Below are positions 1 through 6,495 of a stretch of DNA of 8,364 nucleotides, piece by piece. Numbering within the stretch: the first letter of the stretch is position 1; every line of letters begins with the position of its first letter. The translations under genes and the position numbers were made by a program. This stretch comes from Sulfurovum sp. GTDB taxonomy: Bacteria > Campylobacterota > Campylobacteria > Campylobacterales > Sulfurovaceae. The stretch lies in contig DQSX01000127.1 in assembly GCA_015663065.1 (NCBI GenBank), forward strand, positions 1 to 8,364, in the 5' to 3' direction. The notes beneath the pieces were generated by a model. The model ran no database searches and was not told where the DNA came from. It saw nothing but the letters and a program-made list of their open reading frames with translations.

Positions 1-36
1 AAATAAAATATTAGCAGTAATTTCCTCAAACTATTA

Positions 37-45
37 TGCTAAAAT
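37..45 (+). promoter_or_regulatory. Extended -10 promoter of aguB
   Basis: The sequence reads TGCTAAAAT, an extended -10 element (TGn followed by TAAAAT at 40-45). No -35 hexamer is recognisable at the expected distance, which is usual for Campylobacterota sigma-70 promoters. A start of transcription 6-8 bases after the hexamer would fall at about 51-53, on or beside the aguB ATG at 53, so there would be almost no 5' leader. The upstream gene is outside the window, so readthrough cannot be excluded. Confidence 0.55.
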
Positions 46-52
46 CATATTT

Positions 53-928
53 ATGAAAACAGCAGTAATACAACAAAAATTTCACCACAACAAAGAAGAT
101 ACGCTCATACATACCTGTCAACAGATAGAAGAAGCAGCACAAAATGGTGCAGAACTCATTGTCCTGCAGGAGTTGCATCAGACAGAATACTTTTGTCAGA
201 GTGAAGATACAAAATACTTTTCCTATGCAAACTCTTTTGAGGAAGATGTAACATTCTGGTCAGAAGTGGCAAAAAAGAACCATATTGTTCTGATCACTTC
301 ACTTTTTGAAAAACGTACTGCCGGACTTTACCACAACACTGCCGTGATCTTTGAAAAAGACGGTTCCGTTGCCGGGAAATACAGAAAAATGCACATTCCT
401 GATGATCCGGGTTTTTATGAAAAATTCTATTTTACACCGGGGGATCTAGGCTTTGAACCCATTCAGACTTCTGTTGGAAAACTGGGTGTGCTTATCTGCT
501 GGGACCAGTGGTATCCGGAAGCTGCACGCATCATGACACTCAAAGGAGCCGAGATACTCATCTATCCTACTGCCATTGGCTGGTTTGAAGAAGACAGCAG
601 AGAAGAGAAGAAGAGACAACTTGATGCCTGGATCACCATACAGCGCTCCCATGCCATTGCCAACGCGATCCCTGTACTGAGTTGTAACCGTGTTGGTTTT
701 GAAGCTGACGCTGCTGGCGTTATGTCCGGTATTCACTTTTGGGGTAACTCTTTTATTTGTGGTGCACAAGGTGAAATATTGGCAGAAGCAAATGCGGAAA
801 GTGAAGCCATATTGTATGCAGATATTGGACACGAAAGAACAAAAGAGCTAAGAGATATATGGCCATTCTTGCGTGACAGACGTATAGAAAACTATGACTC
901 TCTTTTAAAACGATATTGTGATGAATAA
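53..928 (+). CDS. aguB: N-carbamoylputrescine amidase (nitrilase superfamily)
   Basis: This is a cytoplasmic C-N hydrolase of 291 residues, full length for AguB. The enzyme converts N-carbamoylputrescine to putrescine, CO2 and ammonia, the final step of the arginine-agmatine route to putrescine. The nitrilase catalytic triad is visible as Glu40 (in LQELHQTEYF), Lys112 (in KYRKMHIPDDPGFYEKF) and Cys149 (in GVLICWDQWYPEAARI). The stretches KMHIPDDPGFYEKFYFTPGD and ICWDQWYPEAARIM, the segment YPTAIGW and the late FWGNSF are signatures that separate AguB from other nitrilases. The ATG at 53 is chosen because the protein begins directly at the first beta strand (MKTAVIQQ), as in the family. There is no Shine-Dalgarno sequence in front of it. 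The usual partner, agmatine deiminase (aguA), is not in the window and could lie to the left. The gene ends 73 bases before the globin gene, which has its own promoter. Confidence 0.93.
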   Translation: MKTAVIQQKFHHNKEDTLIHTCQQIEEAAQNGAELIVLQELHQTEYFCQSEDTKYFSYANSFEEDVTFWSEVAKKNHIVLITSLFEKRTAGLYHNTAVIFEKDGSVAGKYRKMHIPDDPGFYEKFYFTPGDLGFEPIQTSVGKLGVLICWDQWYPEAARIMTLKGAEILIYPTAIGWFEEDSREEKKRQLDAWITIQRSHAIANAIPVLSCNRVGFEADAAGVMSGIHFWGNSFICGAQGEILAEANAESEAILYADIGHERTKELRDIWPFLRDRRIENYDSLLKRYCDE

Positions 929-965
929 CAAAAAAGCATACTGAGTAATATTAAGATATTTTAAC

Positions 966-971
966 TATAAT
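966..971 (+). promoter_or_regulatory. -10 box of the globin gene
   Basis: A perfect TATAAT lies 30 bases before the globin ATG, which would give a leader of about 24 bases. The DNA upstream is AT-rich without a clear -35. The position indicates that the globin gene is transcribed separately from aguB. No NssR-type site (TTAAC-N4-GTTAA) known from Campylobacter globin control is visible here. Confidence 0.55.
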
Positions 972-990
972 CACACCATATATTTAACAT

Positions 991-997
991 AAGGAAG
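991..997 (+). promoter_or_regulatory. Ribosome binding site of the globin gene
   Basis: AAGGAAG sits with its AAGGA core six bases before the ATG at 1002. This supports that start over the second in-frame ATG at 1008, which is also within reach but spaced less well. Confidence 0.6.
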
Positions 998-1001
998 AAG
1001 C

Positions 1002-1496
1002 ATGTCAATGGAAATTACCCCCGTAAAAAAAGGTGAACAGGTTCACTTCCACAATCCGGTAATAGAGTTTTATAATGCTGTAGGCGGAGAAGAGGGGATA
1101 CGTGATCTTATGTATAACTTTTATGACAAGATCTATGAGAGTGACATAGCCAACTTTTTTCCTCAGGATGAAGATGAATTTGAAGCGATCAAAGTAAAAA
1201 ATACCAAATTTTTTATTCAGATCTGTGGCGGACCTAAAGTATATGAAGATGAAGCTCGGGGTATGGATCTGAATGAATATATGATCCGAATACACGATGA
1301 TTTCTCCATTACTGAAAAATCACGTATTGAGTGGCTAGGGACTATGAGAGAAGCCCTTCAGGAGCTCAAAGGTATCGATGAAAAACTCATAGAAGATTTT
1401 TGGGCATACCTTGAAAATTTCTCTAAGCTTACTGTAAACAGCTTTTCTGACGGAAGTACCTACTACGCAGCCTATACGCAGGCAAAAGAGGACTAA
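1002..1496 (+). CDS. Truncated haemoglobin, probably group II (TrHbO-like)
   Basis: The 164-residue protein has a truncated (2-over-2) globin core at about residues 20-145 with short N- and C-terminal extensions. Features seen: NAVGGEEGIRDLMYNFYDKIY with Tyr41 at the expected B10 site; FFP (52-54), which puts Phe53 at CD1; Lys64 and Lys66 in helix E; GGPKVY (76-81), typical of group II; proximal haem ligand His98 in MIRIHDDFSI; and Trp111, matching the conserved G8 tryptophan. By hand alignment to TrHbO proteins, E7 is Ile63 and E11 is Asn67, so the distal pocket may have a polar E11. The protein would bind haem b and O2 or NO in the cytoplasm. Roles in oxygen handling or nitrosative defence are known for relatives but are inference here. 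It stands alone with its own promoter and Shine-Dalgarno. Group III (Campylobacter Ctb) is the alternative, but the GGP motif argues for group II. Confidence 0.85.
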   Translation: MSMEITPVKKGEQVHFHNPVIEFYNAVGGEEGIRDLMYNFYDKIYESDIANFFPQDEDEFEAIKVKNTKFFIQICGGPKVYEDEARGMDLNEYMIRIHDDFSITEKSRIEWLGTMREALQELKGIDEKLIEDFWAYLENFSKLTVNSFSDGSTYYAAYTQAKED

Positions 1497-1517
1497 TACT
1501 TCTTGTGTACCTTGGAA

Positions 1518-1535
1518 TTTTAAACTCGTTTAAGA
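1518..1535. repeat. AT-rich inverted repeat in the convergent gap
   Basis: TTAAAC (1520-1525), a two-base gap and GTTTAA (1528-1533) form a perfect inverted repeat, extendable with one mismatch to 1518-1535. It lies between the globin stop (1496) and the NUDIX stop (1563). It is GC-poor, so it would be a weak terminator. A T-rich flank does not follow it on the plus strand. Confidence 0.4.
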
Positions 1536-1542
1536 AAAGCAG

Positions 1543-1558
1543 CTGAAACAAGTTTCAG
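1543..1558 (-). terminator. Candidate weak terminator, 16-base palindrome
   Basis: CTGAAACAAGTTTCAG is a palindrome that is perfect except for its central AA, able to form a six- or seven-pair stem. Read on the minus strand, after the NUDIX stop at 1563, it is followed four bases later by a short TTTTCTT, so it may end the M23-NUDIX transcript. The T-run is poor and the stem short, so a protein-binding site or chance is possible. Confidence 0.35.
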
Positions 1559-1562
1559 GTTC

Positions 1563-2132
1563 CTAATTCTTGATTTTATCAAACCACCACATAAATGCAA
1601 ACATCAGCCCCGGTGTTTTGACAATACGCTCATCATAGATCAGACTTTCAGCCTCATTAACAGGCACAGTGATCACTTCAATAAGTTCTGCGTCAACCCC
1701 GCCACCTTCAGATACCTTCATACTCTCATCCACTTCAACATAATAGAGGGTCTGTTTGGAGCCTGCAAAGCCCACAGAGGTATAAAAAGTAGTGATCTTC
1801 TCTACTGAATCCAGGGCAACAGCGTACCCGCACTCCTCTTCTACTTCTTCTTGTGCTATCTGCGGCAGCGTCATCTCTTTGTCAACAATACCTGCACAGA
1901 GTTCAAGGCTCATACCGTCGTTGTTGTTGACATAGACAGCCGGTCTGAACTGTTTGACCAAAATGAAGCTCTTTTTTTCTCTATGGTAGATGAGTATGGC
2001 TACAGAGTCGTGTGCCTGCACAATCTCCCAGCTCTTCTTGATACCATTTTGCTCATAGGTCGCTAACGCCGTAGTGATGAATTTTGAGTCTGTCAGAGGG
2101 CTGAGGGTGAACTTTTCAATACTGTTTTTCAT
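1563..2132 (-). CDS. NUDIX hydrolase, UDP-sugar/ADP-ribose diphosphatase type
   Basis: This is a 189-residue cytoplasmic NUDIX hydrolase. It resembles the human NUDT14 (UDP-glucose diphosphatase) and ADP-ribose diphosphatase branch, with VKQFRPAVY (59-67), SLELCAGIVD (75-84), EEVEEECGY (95-103), FYTSVGFAGSKQTLYYVEV (116-134), a GGGVDAELIEV segment (143-153) and a C-terminal KTPGLMFAF. Family members split nucleoside-diphosphate sugars or ADP-ribose at the pyrophosphate, using Mg2+. The NUDIX box runs from Gly81 to Tyr103. It keeps the metal-binding glutamates Glu96, Glu99 and Glu100, but has Met87 where the first consensus Glu is expected (Glu86 is adjacent) and Glu95 in place of the usual Arg. 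The start ATG at 2132-2130 overlaps the stop of the M23 gene (TAATG), so translation is probably coupled; a weak GAGAAG lies just upstream. The exact substrate cannot be told from sequence. Confidence 0.85.
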   Translation of the reverse strand: MKNSIEKFTLSPLTDSKFITTALATYEQNGIKKSWEIVQAHDSVAILIYHREKKSFILVKQFRPAVYVNNNDGMSLELCAGIVDKEMTLPQIAQEEVEEECGYAVALDSVEKITTFYTSVGFAGSKQTLYYVEVDESMKVSEGGGVDAELIEVITVPVNEAESLIYDERIVKTPGLMFAFMWWFDKIKN

Positions 2133-3412
2133 TATAAAAACTTCTCTTTATCCTGAAGATGCACCGTAAGCTCTTCCTCTTCAGGCCAAATATAGCTTGT
2201 GGCATTCTCCTCCACATACTTCATCAGCTTTGCCTTGTCTTTGTTTATCTGTACGATGTCAACATCTTTATATTTCGTGATCTTGGCATCTTCATACCGT
2301 GTAAATTTTTTCATAATAGAGGTTTTGATCGATTTTTTACGCAACACCTTCATAGGGTCGATCCATCTTCCGTTCTTCATCAGACCAAAGTGCAGGTGTG
2401 GGCCGGTACTTCTTCCCGTACTACCCACATAGCCGATGACCTGTCCCTTTTTAACATGTTGGCCTTTTTTGACACGTATACGGCTCTGGTGTGCATAGAG
2501 CGAAATATAGCCTCCGTCATGTTTGATCTTCACCACTTTACCGTAGCCGCCCATTCTTCCGGAGAAAATTACCTTTCCCGAATTGACAGCCAACAGAGGC
2601 GTACCTCTTCTAGCACCGAAATCTGTACCGTGATGTGGTCTGTAGCGACGCAAAATAGGATGCCATCTTCGGTAGGAAAAACTCGAAGTGATACGTACTT
2701 TACGAAGCGGCATACCAAACATTGCCTCTTTTTTACTTGCCGGTACTTTACGCGTGTAGGTCACTTTTTTCTTTCCCATGACTGTGTATGAGACTTTTTT
2801 TGCAGTCTCTTTATAGCCGGCACCGTTTTCATCTACATAAATGAACTTCTCTTTATCCTTACGCTTTACCCGTACCACTTCAATTTCAGGCATAGCATAG
2901 ATAAATCCCAGTCTGGTTCTTTGCGTATAGACAAAAGAGATCTCATCCTTTTTTTTAAGCTTTTTTGCATCCACATCACCCTTAAAGACCATAGAGAGTT
3001 TTTTGGCTACCCTTGCCTGCTTAATAGTGTCAAGTGTGTCTGTGTAGGGATTCTTTTCAATGAGTATATTGGCATAATACTCATTTTTTTTGTATGCTAT
3101 GGGAATAATGTCAAACCCATACCCACTCCCGGACCGTTTTCTGAAAATATGTATCTGCATCTCCACGGAAATAGGGATCAACGCCTGAAGCAGTGTGCCT
3201 GTGTCATTTTTGAGTTCATAGTATTTATATCTGTTGCGTATTTCCAAAAGAAATTTCTGATCCTCTTTGGAGATAGACTCCAAAAATGATGCTGAAATAT
3301 TGTTGACTTTGAGATATTCCGAAAAGGTCTGTCCTTTTTCCCACTCTTTGTGTATGACTTTTGCACCGAACAAAAAGTGTAGCATCACTGCCAATATTAA
3401 AAAATACTTCAT
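2132..3412 (-). CDS. csd3: Secreted M23/LytM peptidoglycan endopeptidase, Csd3/HdpA type
   Basis: The protein is 426 residues from the ATG at 3412. It begins with a signal peptide or membrane anchor (MKYFLILAVMLHFLFGAKV), so it acts in the periplasm. A roughly 230-residue N-terminal part, including a GQTFSEYLKVNNIS segment like those of M23 precursors, precedes the LytM domain at about 235-360. Zinc ligands are visible in HHGTD (His260, Asp264) and HLHFG (His341), with His308 in LYAHQ and His339 as catalytic histidines. A lysine-rich tail of about 65 residues follows. H. pylori Csd3/HdpA, a DD-endopeptidase/carboxypeptidase that sets helical shape, has this build (about 400 residues) and also sits near pgbA and glcD. 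A longer reading from a TTG at 3445 is possible. I reject it because the ATG at 3412 has a GGGAG Shine-Dalgarno at good spacing and places the signal peptide at the very N-terminus. It is the first gene of a two-gene operon with the NUDIX hydrolase. A role in cell shape is inferred from the family. Confidence 0.85.
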   Translation of the reverse strand: MKYFLILAVMLHFLFGAKVIHKEWEKGQTFSEYLKVNNISASFLESISKEDQKFLLEIRNRYKYYELKNDTGTLLQALIPISVEMQIHIFRKRSGSGYGFDIIPIAYKKNEYYANILIEKNPYTDTLDTIKQARVAKKLSMVFKGDVDAKKLKKKDEISFVYTQRTRLGFIYAMPEIEVVRVKRKDKEKFIYVDENGAGYKETAKKVSYTVMGKKKVTYTRKVPASKKEAMFGMPLRKVRITSSFSYRRWHPILRRYRPHHGTDFGARRGTPLLAVNSGKVIFSGRMGGYGKVVKIKHDGGYISLYAHQSRIRVKKGQHVKKGQVIGYVGSTGRSTGPHLHFGLMKNGRWIDPMKVLRKKSIKTSIMKKFTRYEDAKITKYKDVDIVQINKDKAKLMKYVEENATSYIWPEEEELTVHLQDKEKFL

Positions 3413-3416
3413 TCTT

Positions 3417-3422
3417 CTCCCG
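3417..3422 (-). promoter_or_regulatory. Ribosome binding site deciding the M23 start
   Basis: On the minus strand the sequence before the ATG at 3412 reads CGGGAGAAGA, a GGGAG core about five bases from the start codon. The alternative TTG 33 bases upstream has no comparable site. Confidence 0.6.
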
Positions 3423-3462
3423 AACTGCTGGCTTACAGCTGCCAAATAGCTGAATAGGCACT

Positions 3463-3468
3463 ATTATA
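3463..3468 (-). promoter_or_regulatory. -10 box of the M23-NUDIX operon
   Basis: On the minus strand the sequence reads GGTTATAATAG, containing a perfect TATAAT about 50 bases before the M23 ATG. Transcription would start near 3455. That is just upstream of the rejected TTG start at 3445 and leaves a leader of roughly 40 bases for the ATG start. No -35 box is recognisable. Confidence 0.5.
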
Positions 3469-3524
3469 ACCGAATTTAGCTAATGTTAGAGGGAGCTCAC
3501 TACGGTTTTTTAATATTTAGCTTG

Positions 3525-3530
3525 TATAAT
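3525..3530 (+). promoter_or_regulatory. -10 box of the pgbA-glcD-yihY run
   Basis: A perfect TATAAT preceded by TTG lies 35 bases before the ATG at 3566. Transcription would start near 3537, giving a leader of about 29 bases with the Shine-Dalgarno AAGGA at 3556-3560. The stretch upstream (about 3515-3520) is T-rich, as is common in Campylobacterota promoters. It is divergent from the M23 promoter, with the two -10 boxes about 57 bases apart. Confidence 0.55.
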
Positions 3531-3565
3531 CTATATACTAAAACTCTATATTTAAAAGGATCGCT

Positions 3566-4246
3566 ATGCGTAAAATAGCACTCATCGCTTTGTCTGCACT
3601 ACCACTCTTTGCAGGATTTTTCCCTTCCACAGTCAACACTTCGGTAGCCAATATTTCAGGACAGAATATTACCATGAACTCCTCCTTTCCTGTCACCGGT
3701 ATGAGCGGTATCATCATCCACAATTACGGTCAAGATGTAAGAGCCATTACTTCCCGTGTCGTTCAAACATCTCCCGGTCATGCTAAACTTGCAGGAAATG
3801 ATGTTATTGAGCATGATGAGCTACCTACCATCAATACCGCTGTAGCTAAAGGAGATAAGATCATCGGCGGGTATCTCTATAACAATGTACTTGTTTTGGC
3901 ACCAGATGCGAATACCTATGCAAAAGTAACCTCTTCTTATAACAAACAGTGGATCCACCCTGACCTTTATGCACTCTACCTCTCACAAGAGGGAGAAGGT
4001 ACACCAAACAGAGAGAATCTGGCGAATTTTGCCAAAAAATACCATGTGGGACTTGTCTATATCATCAAAAAGAATGCAGCCGTACTTTTAGACCCGATTT
4101 CCGGCAAATATGTAGGTAAAAAAGCTGTGAGTGCTTTGCCTTCAAAAGCAAAATTTCCTTTCTTTATGCGTTTTGACAAGATAGACTCCGGCTGGTTCTC
4201 AAAATCTGCCACAGGTACCTATTATAATCTTATGGAGTCACTGTAG
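3566..4246 (+). CDS. Exported protein with PgbA N-terminal domain
   Basis: The 226-residue protein has a clear signal peptide, MRKIALIALSALPLFA, with cleavage likely before Gly17, so it is exported to the periplasm or surface. The mature part resembles the N-terminal domain of H. pylori plasminogen-binding protein PgbA: a beta-rich first half with GMSGIIIHNYGQDVRAIT (45-62), GGYLYNNVLVLAP (101-113) and HPDLYALYLSQEGEGTP (131-147), then a segment ending FPFFMRFDKIDSGW (197-210). Position supports this, since pgbA also lies between the csd3-type peptidase and glcD in H. pylori. H. pylori PgbA is about twice as long, with a Lys/Glu-rich second half and a C-terminal lysine tied to plasminogen binding. 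This protein stops at NLMESL, with neither. Plasminogen binding is therefore not supported, and the cellular role is unknown. It has a good Shine-Dalgarno (AAGGA, five-base spacing) and its stop overlaps the glcD start. Confidence 0.8.
   Translation: MRKIALIALSALPLFAGFFPSTVNTSVANISGQNITMNSSFPVTGMSGIIIHNYGQDVRAITSRVVQTSPGHAKLAGNDVIEHDELPTINTAVAKGDKIIGGYLYNNVLVLAPDANTYAKVTSSYNKQWIHPDLYALYLSQEGEGTPNRENLANFAKKYHVGLVYIIKKNAAVLLDPISGKYVGKKAVSALPSKAKFPFFMRFDKIDSGWFSKSATGTYYNLMESL
4234..4237 (+). promoter_or_regulatory. Ribosome binding site of glcD
   Basis: GGAG lies inside the end of the preceding gene, eight bases before a GTG start at 4246. It supports the GTG, whose first base is also the last base of the preceding TAG stop. 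Confidence 0.5.
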
Positions 4247-5637
4247 TGTTGGATCCTAAACATATAAGCACACTTAAAGACCTGGTAGGAGAAGAGAATG
4301 TCTTTTCGGACAAAGCGCACATGATCGCCTACTCTTACGATGCTACACGTACACGTTTTGAACCTGATGCAGTGGTTTTTCCAAGAGACGAAGAGGATGT
4401 CAGCCGTATTCTGGTCTACTGTAACCACCATGGCATCGTCATCACCCCTCGCGGTGCAGGTTCAGGCTTTACCGGAGGTGCACTGCCTACAAACGGTGGT
4501 ATTACCCTTGCCATGGAAAAACATATGAATAAGATCCTGGAGATCGATATGGAGAACATGGTTGCAGTCGTACAACCGGGTGTGGTCAACATGGACCTGC
4601 AGCGTGCCGTTGAAGAGATAGGGCTTTTCTACCCACCGGACCCTGCGAGTGAAGAGTACTCCACTCTGGGAGGAAACGTTTCAGAAAATGCCGGAGGTAT
4701 GCGTGCTGCCAAGTACGGGATCACCAAAGACTACGTCATGGCACTGCGTGCTGTACGTCCCAACGGTGACATCATACGTGCGGGGAAACGTACCATTAAG
4801 GATGTGGCCGGGTATAACATTGCCGGTATCCTCATTGCTTCGGAAGGTACACTGGCTGTCATTACGGAAATCACTTTGAAATTGATACCAAAACCACAAT
4901 TTACCAAAGCCTATATGGGGATCTTCCCTTCAGTGGATGATGCCATGAATGCTGTCTTTAAATCTTTGGCTGCCGGAGCAAATCCGGTGGCTATGGAGTT
5001 CATGGATGCACTGGTCGTTCAGGCATTGAAAGAGAAACTGGGTGTGGAACTTCCCGAAGATGCAGGAGCACTGCTCATCGGTGATGTGGACGGGAATGTC
5101 ACACAGGAGGTAGACCTTCAACTCTCCATTCTTGAGAAAACATTTAAAGAGAACGGTGCATTGGACCTGGTCATTGCCCATGATGAAAAAGAGAGAGATA
5201 AGCTCTGGTATGCAAGACGTAATGCCTCACCTTCTATTACTATTTTTGGCAGCAAAAAGCTCAACGAAGATATCTCTGTGCCAAGATCTATGCTGCCTGA
5301 AGCATTGAAACGCATTTATGAGATCGGTGATCGTTATGGCTTCAAGGTGCCTTGTTTCGGACATGCCGGTGACGGTAACATCCATGTCAATGTCATGGTT
5401 GACGGATCTGACAGCAAACAACTTGAAGAGGGGCACAAAGCCATTGAAGAGATCTTTGAACTGGTCGTCGACATGGGAGGTACACTCTCCGGAGAGCACG
5501 GCATAGGCACATCCAAGGCACCGTTCATGAACATTGCATTCAATGATGTGGAACTGGCACTTTTTGAAGATATTAAAAAAGCCTTTGATCCAAACAATAT
5601 TTTAAATCCGGGGAAAATGGGATTGCCAAACCCATAA
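4246..5637 (+). CDS. glcD: FAD-linked glycolate/D-lactate-type dehydrogenase subunit GlcD
   Basis: This 463-residue enzyme is full length for GlcD. The FAD-binding PCMH fold covers about residues 35-215, with PRGAGSGFTGGALPTNGG (68-85), PPDPASEEYSTLGGNVSENA (130-149) and an IASEGTLAVITEITL segment (197-211). The C-terminal FAD-oxidase domain follows, with GHAGDGNIHVN (372-382), GGTLSGEHGIG (411-421) and the FDPNNILNPGKM ending. His373, His380 and Glu417 match the metal and substrate site of D-2-hydroxyacid dehydrogenases. The protein oxidises a D-2-hydroxyacid such as glycolate or D-lactate and passes electrons on, in GlcDEF through separate GlcE and GlcF subunits. Neither is in the window, so its partner and true substrate are open. 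It starts at GTG in a TAGTG overlap with the PgbA-domain gene, so the two are translationally coupled. The YihY gene begins six bases after its stop. Confidence 0.9.
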   Translation: MLDPKHISTLKDLVGEENVFSDKAHMIAYSYDATRTRFEPDAVVFPRDEEDVSRILVYCNHHGIVITPRGAGSGFTGGALPTNGGITLAMEKHMNKILEIDMENMVAVVQPGVVNMDLQRAVEEIGLFYPPDPASEEYSTLGGNVSENAGGMRAAKYGITKDYVMALRAVRPNGDIIRAGKRTIKDVAGYNIAGILIASEGTLAVITEITLKLIPKPQFTKAYMGIFPSVDDAMNAVFKSLAAGANPVAMEFMDALVVQALKEKLGVELPEDAGALLIGDVDGNVTQEVDLQLSILEKTFKENGALDLVIAHDEKERDKLWYARRNASPSITIFGSKKLNEDISVPRSMLPEALKRIYEIGDRYGFKVPCFGHAGDGNIHVNVMVDGSDSKQLEEGHKAIEEIFELVVDMGGTLSGEHGIGTSKAPFMNIAFNDVELALFEDIKKAFDPNNILNPGKMGLPNP

Positions 5638-5643
5638 TCATAT

Positions 5644-6495
5644 ATGAATGAAAAAAACAGACGCGTTCAAAAAAGTGAAATAAAAAAGATACTTGGAAGC
5701 TATGTAGTTTTCTTCCGTGACTTTTTTAAAGATCTTTTTGATGACAGGCTGGGCTATTATGCTTCCTCTCTTAGCTGGAATACCATTTTTTCCATTATTC
5801 CTCTGCTTGTTATACTGCTCTATGTGTTTACTACCCTGCCTCTTTTTCAAGAGATGTACGACAATGTACAGCAGCTTATCTTTGCCAACCTCATGCCCAC
5901 ACAATCTGAAGTCATTATGAAAAATATCAATACCTTCATAGCCAACTCTGACAAACTGGGCATGGTAGGTGTATTTTACGTAACCTTTGCAGCGATCATG
6001 TTCTTTAAAAATTACGACTACATTGTCAACGATATCTTTGAACTCCCAAGCAGAGGGATCTTAAAAAGTATTAAAACCTATCTTGTACTGATCATCCTTC
6101 TTCCTACAATGATGGGTGCCTCCTTCTATCTCTCCGGAGTCATCCAATCATATCTTGACAGGTCTGAGATCACTGCAGTGATACACCTCTACTCCATCAT
6201 CCCCTATACTATCATCTGGTCTGCATTTTACATAGCCTACCAGCTCTCTGCCAATACACGCATCAAAAAGCGTGCCGCCATTGTATCGTCCTTCATCGCT
6301 TCACTGATCTGGTACCTTTCCAAAAGTGCTTTTGTCTTTTATGTAGTACATAACAAAACCTATACCTCTGTCTACGGAAGCATCTCTACCGTACTCTTTT
6401 TTCTTTTATGGATTTACATCTCCTGGGCGATCTTCTTACACGGTTTGAGATTTTGTTACCTGCTTGATAAAAATGATGAAATAGATAAAATTTAA
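5644..6495 (+). CDS. YihY/BrkB family inner-membrane protein
   Basis: The 283-residue protein has about six membrane segments, near 45-64, 103-122, 143-167, 181-201, 209-235 and 246-270, after a charged cytoplasmic N-terminus (MNEKNRRVQKSEIKK). Family hallmarks are YYASSLSWNTIFSIIPLL (39-56), the FFKNYDYIVNDIFE segment (120-133) and YGSISTVLFFLLWIYISW (244-261). The family has been labelled RNase BN or BrkB in databases. The RNase BN label is a historical misassignment, and the physiological role is not established. The ATG at 5644 follows the glcD stop by six bases and has no usable Shine-Dalgarno (the G-rich stretch at about 5610-5621 is too far), so reinitiation after glcD is likely. The last four bases overlap the comEC stop on the other strand. 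Confidence 0.88.
   Translation: MNEKNRRVQKSEIKKILGSYVVFFRDFFKDLFDDRLGYYASSLSWNTIFSIIPLLVILLYVFTTLPLFQEMYDNVQQLIFANLMPTQSEVIMKNINTFIANSDKLGMVGVFYVTFAAIMFFKNYDYIVNDIFELPSRGILKSIKTYLVLIILLPTMMGASFYLSGVIQSYLDRSEITAVIHLYSIIPYTIIWSAFYIAYQLSANTRIKKRAAIVSSFIASLIWYLSKSAFVFYVVHNKTYTSVYGSISTVLFFLLWIYISWAIFLHGLRFCYLLDKNDEIDKI
6492..6495. other. Convergent stop-codon overlap of yihY and comEC
   Basis: The yihY TAA (6493-6495) and the comEC TAA (6494-6492 on the minus strand) share bases inside the palindrome ATTTAAAT (6490-6497). There is no intergenic space and no hairpin with a T-run, so no terminator can be placed for either transcript outside the opposing gene. Confidence 0.85.

Noticed and set aside
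1520..1533. TTAAAC-TC-GTTTAA as an NssR-type operator controlling the globin gene.
   Set aside because: It lies downstream of the globin gene and the spacing differs from the known TTAAC-N4-GTTAA site. The region upstream of the globin has no such site.
2159..2791. A 210-codon open frame on the plus strand opposite the M23 gene.
   Set aside because: It is a shadow of the strongly conserved LytM coding frame, with Cys/His-rich low-quality composition, no Shine-Dalgarno and no recognisable domain.
3413..3445. A longer M23 peptidase starting at a TTG at 3445 (11 extra residues).
   Set aside because: The ATG at 3412 has a GGGAG site at proper spacing and puts the hydrophobic signal peptide at the very N-terminus. 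The extra residues carry two arginines and no homologous feature.
5644..6495. Annotating the YihY protein as ribonuclease BN or as a virulence factor.
   Set aside because: The RNase BN label for this family is a historical misassignment, and nothing in this sequence supports a nuclease or a role in virulence.
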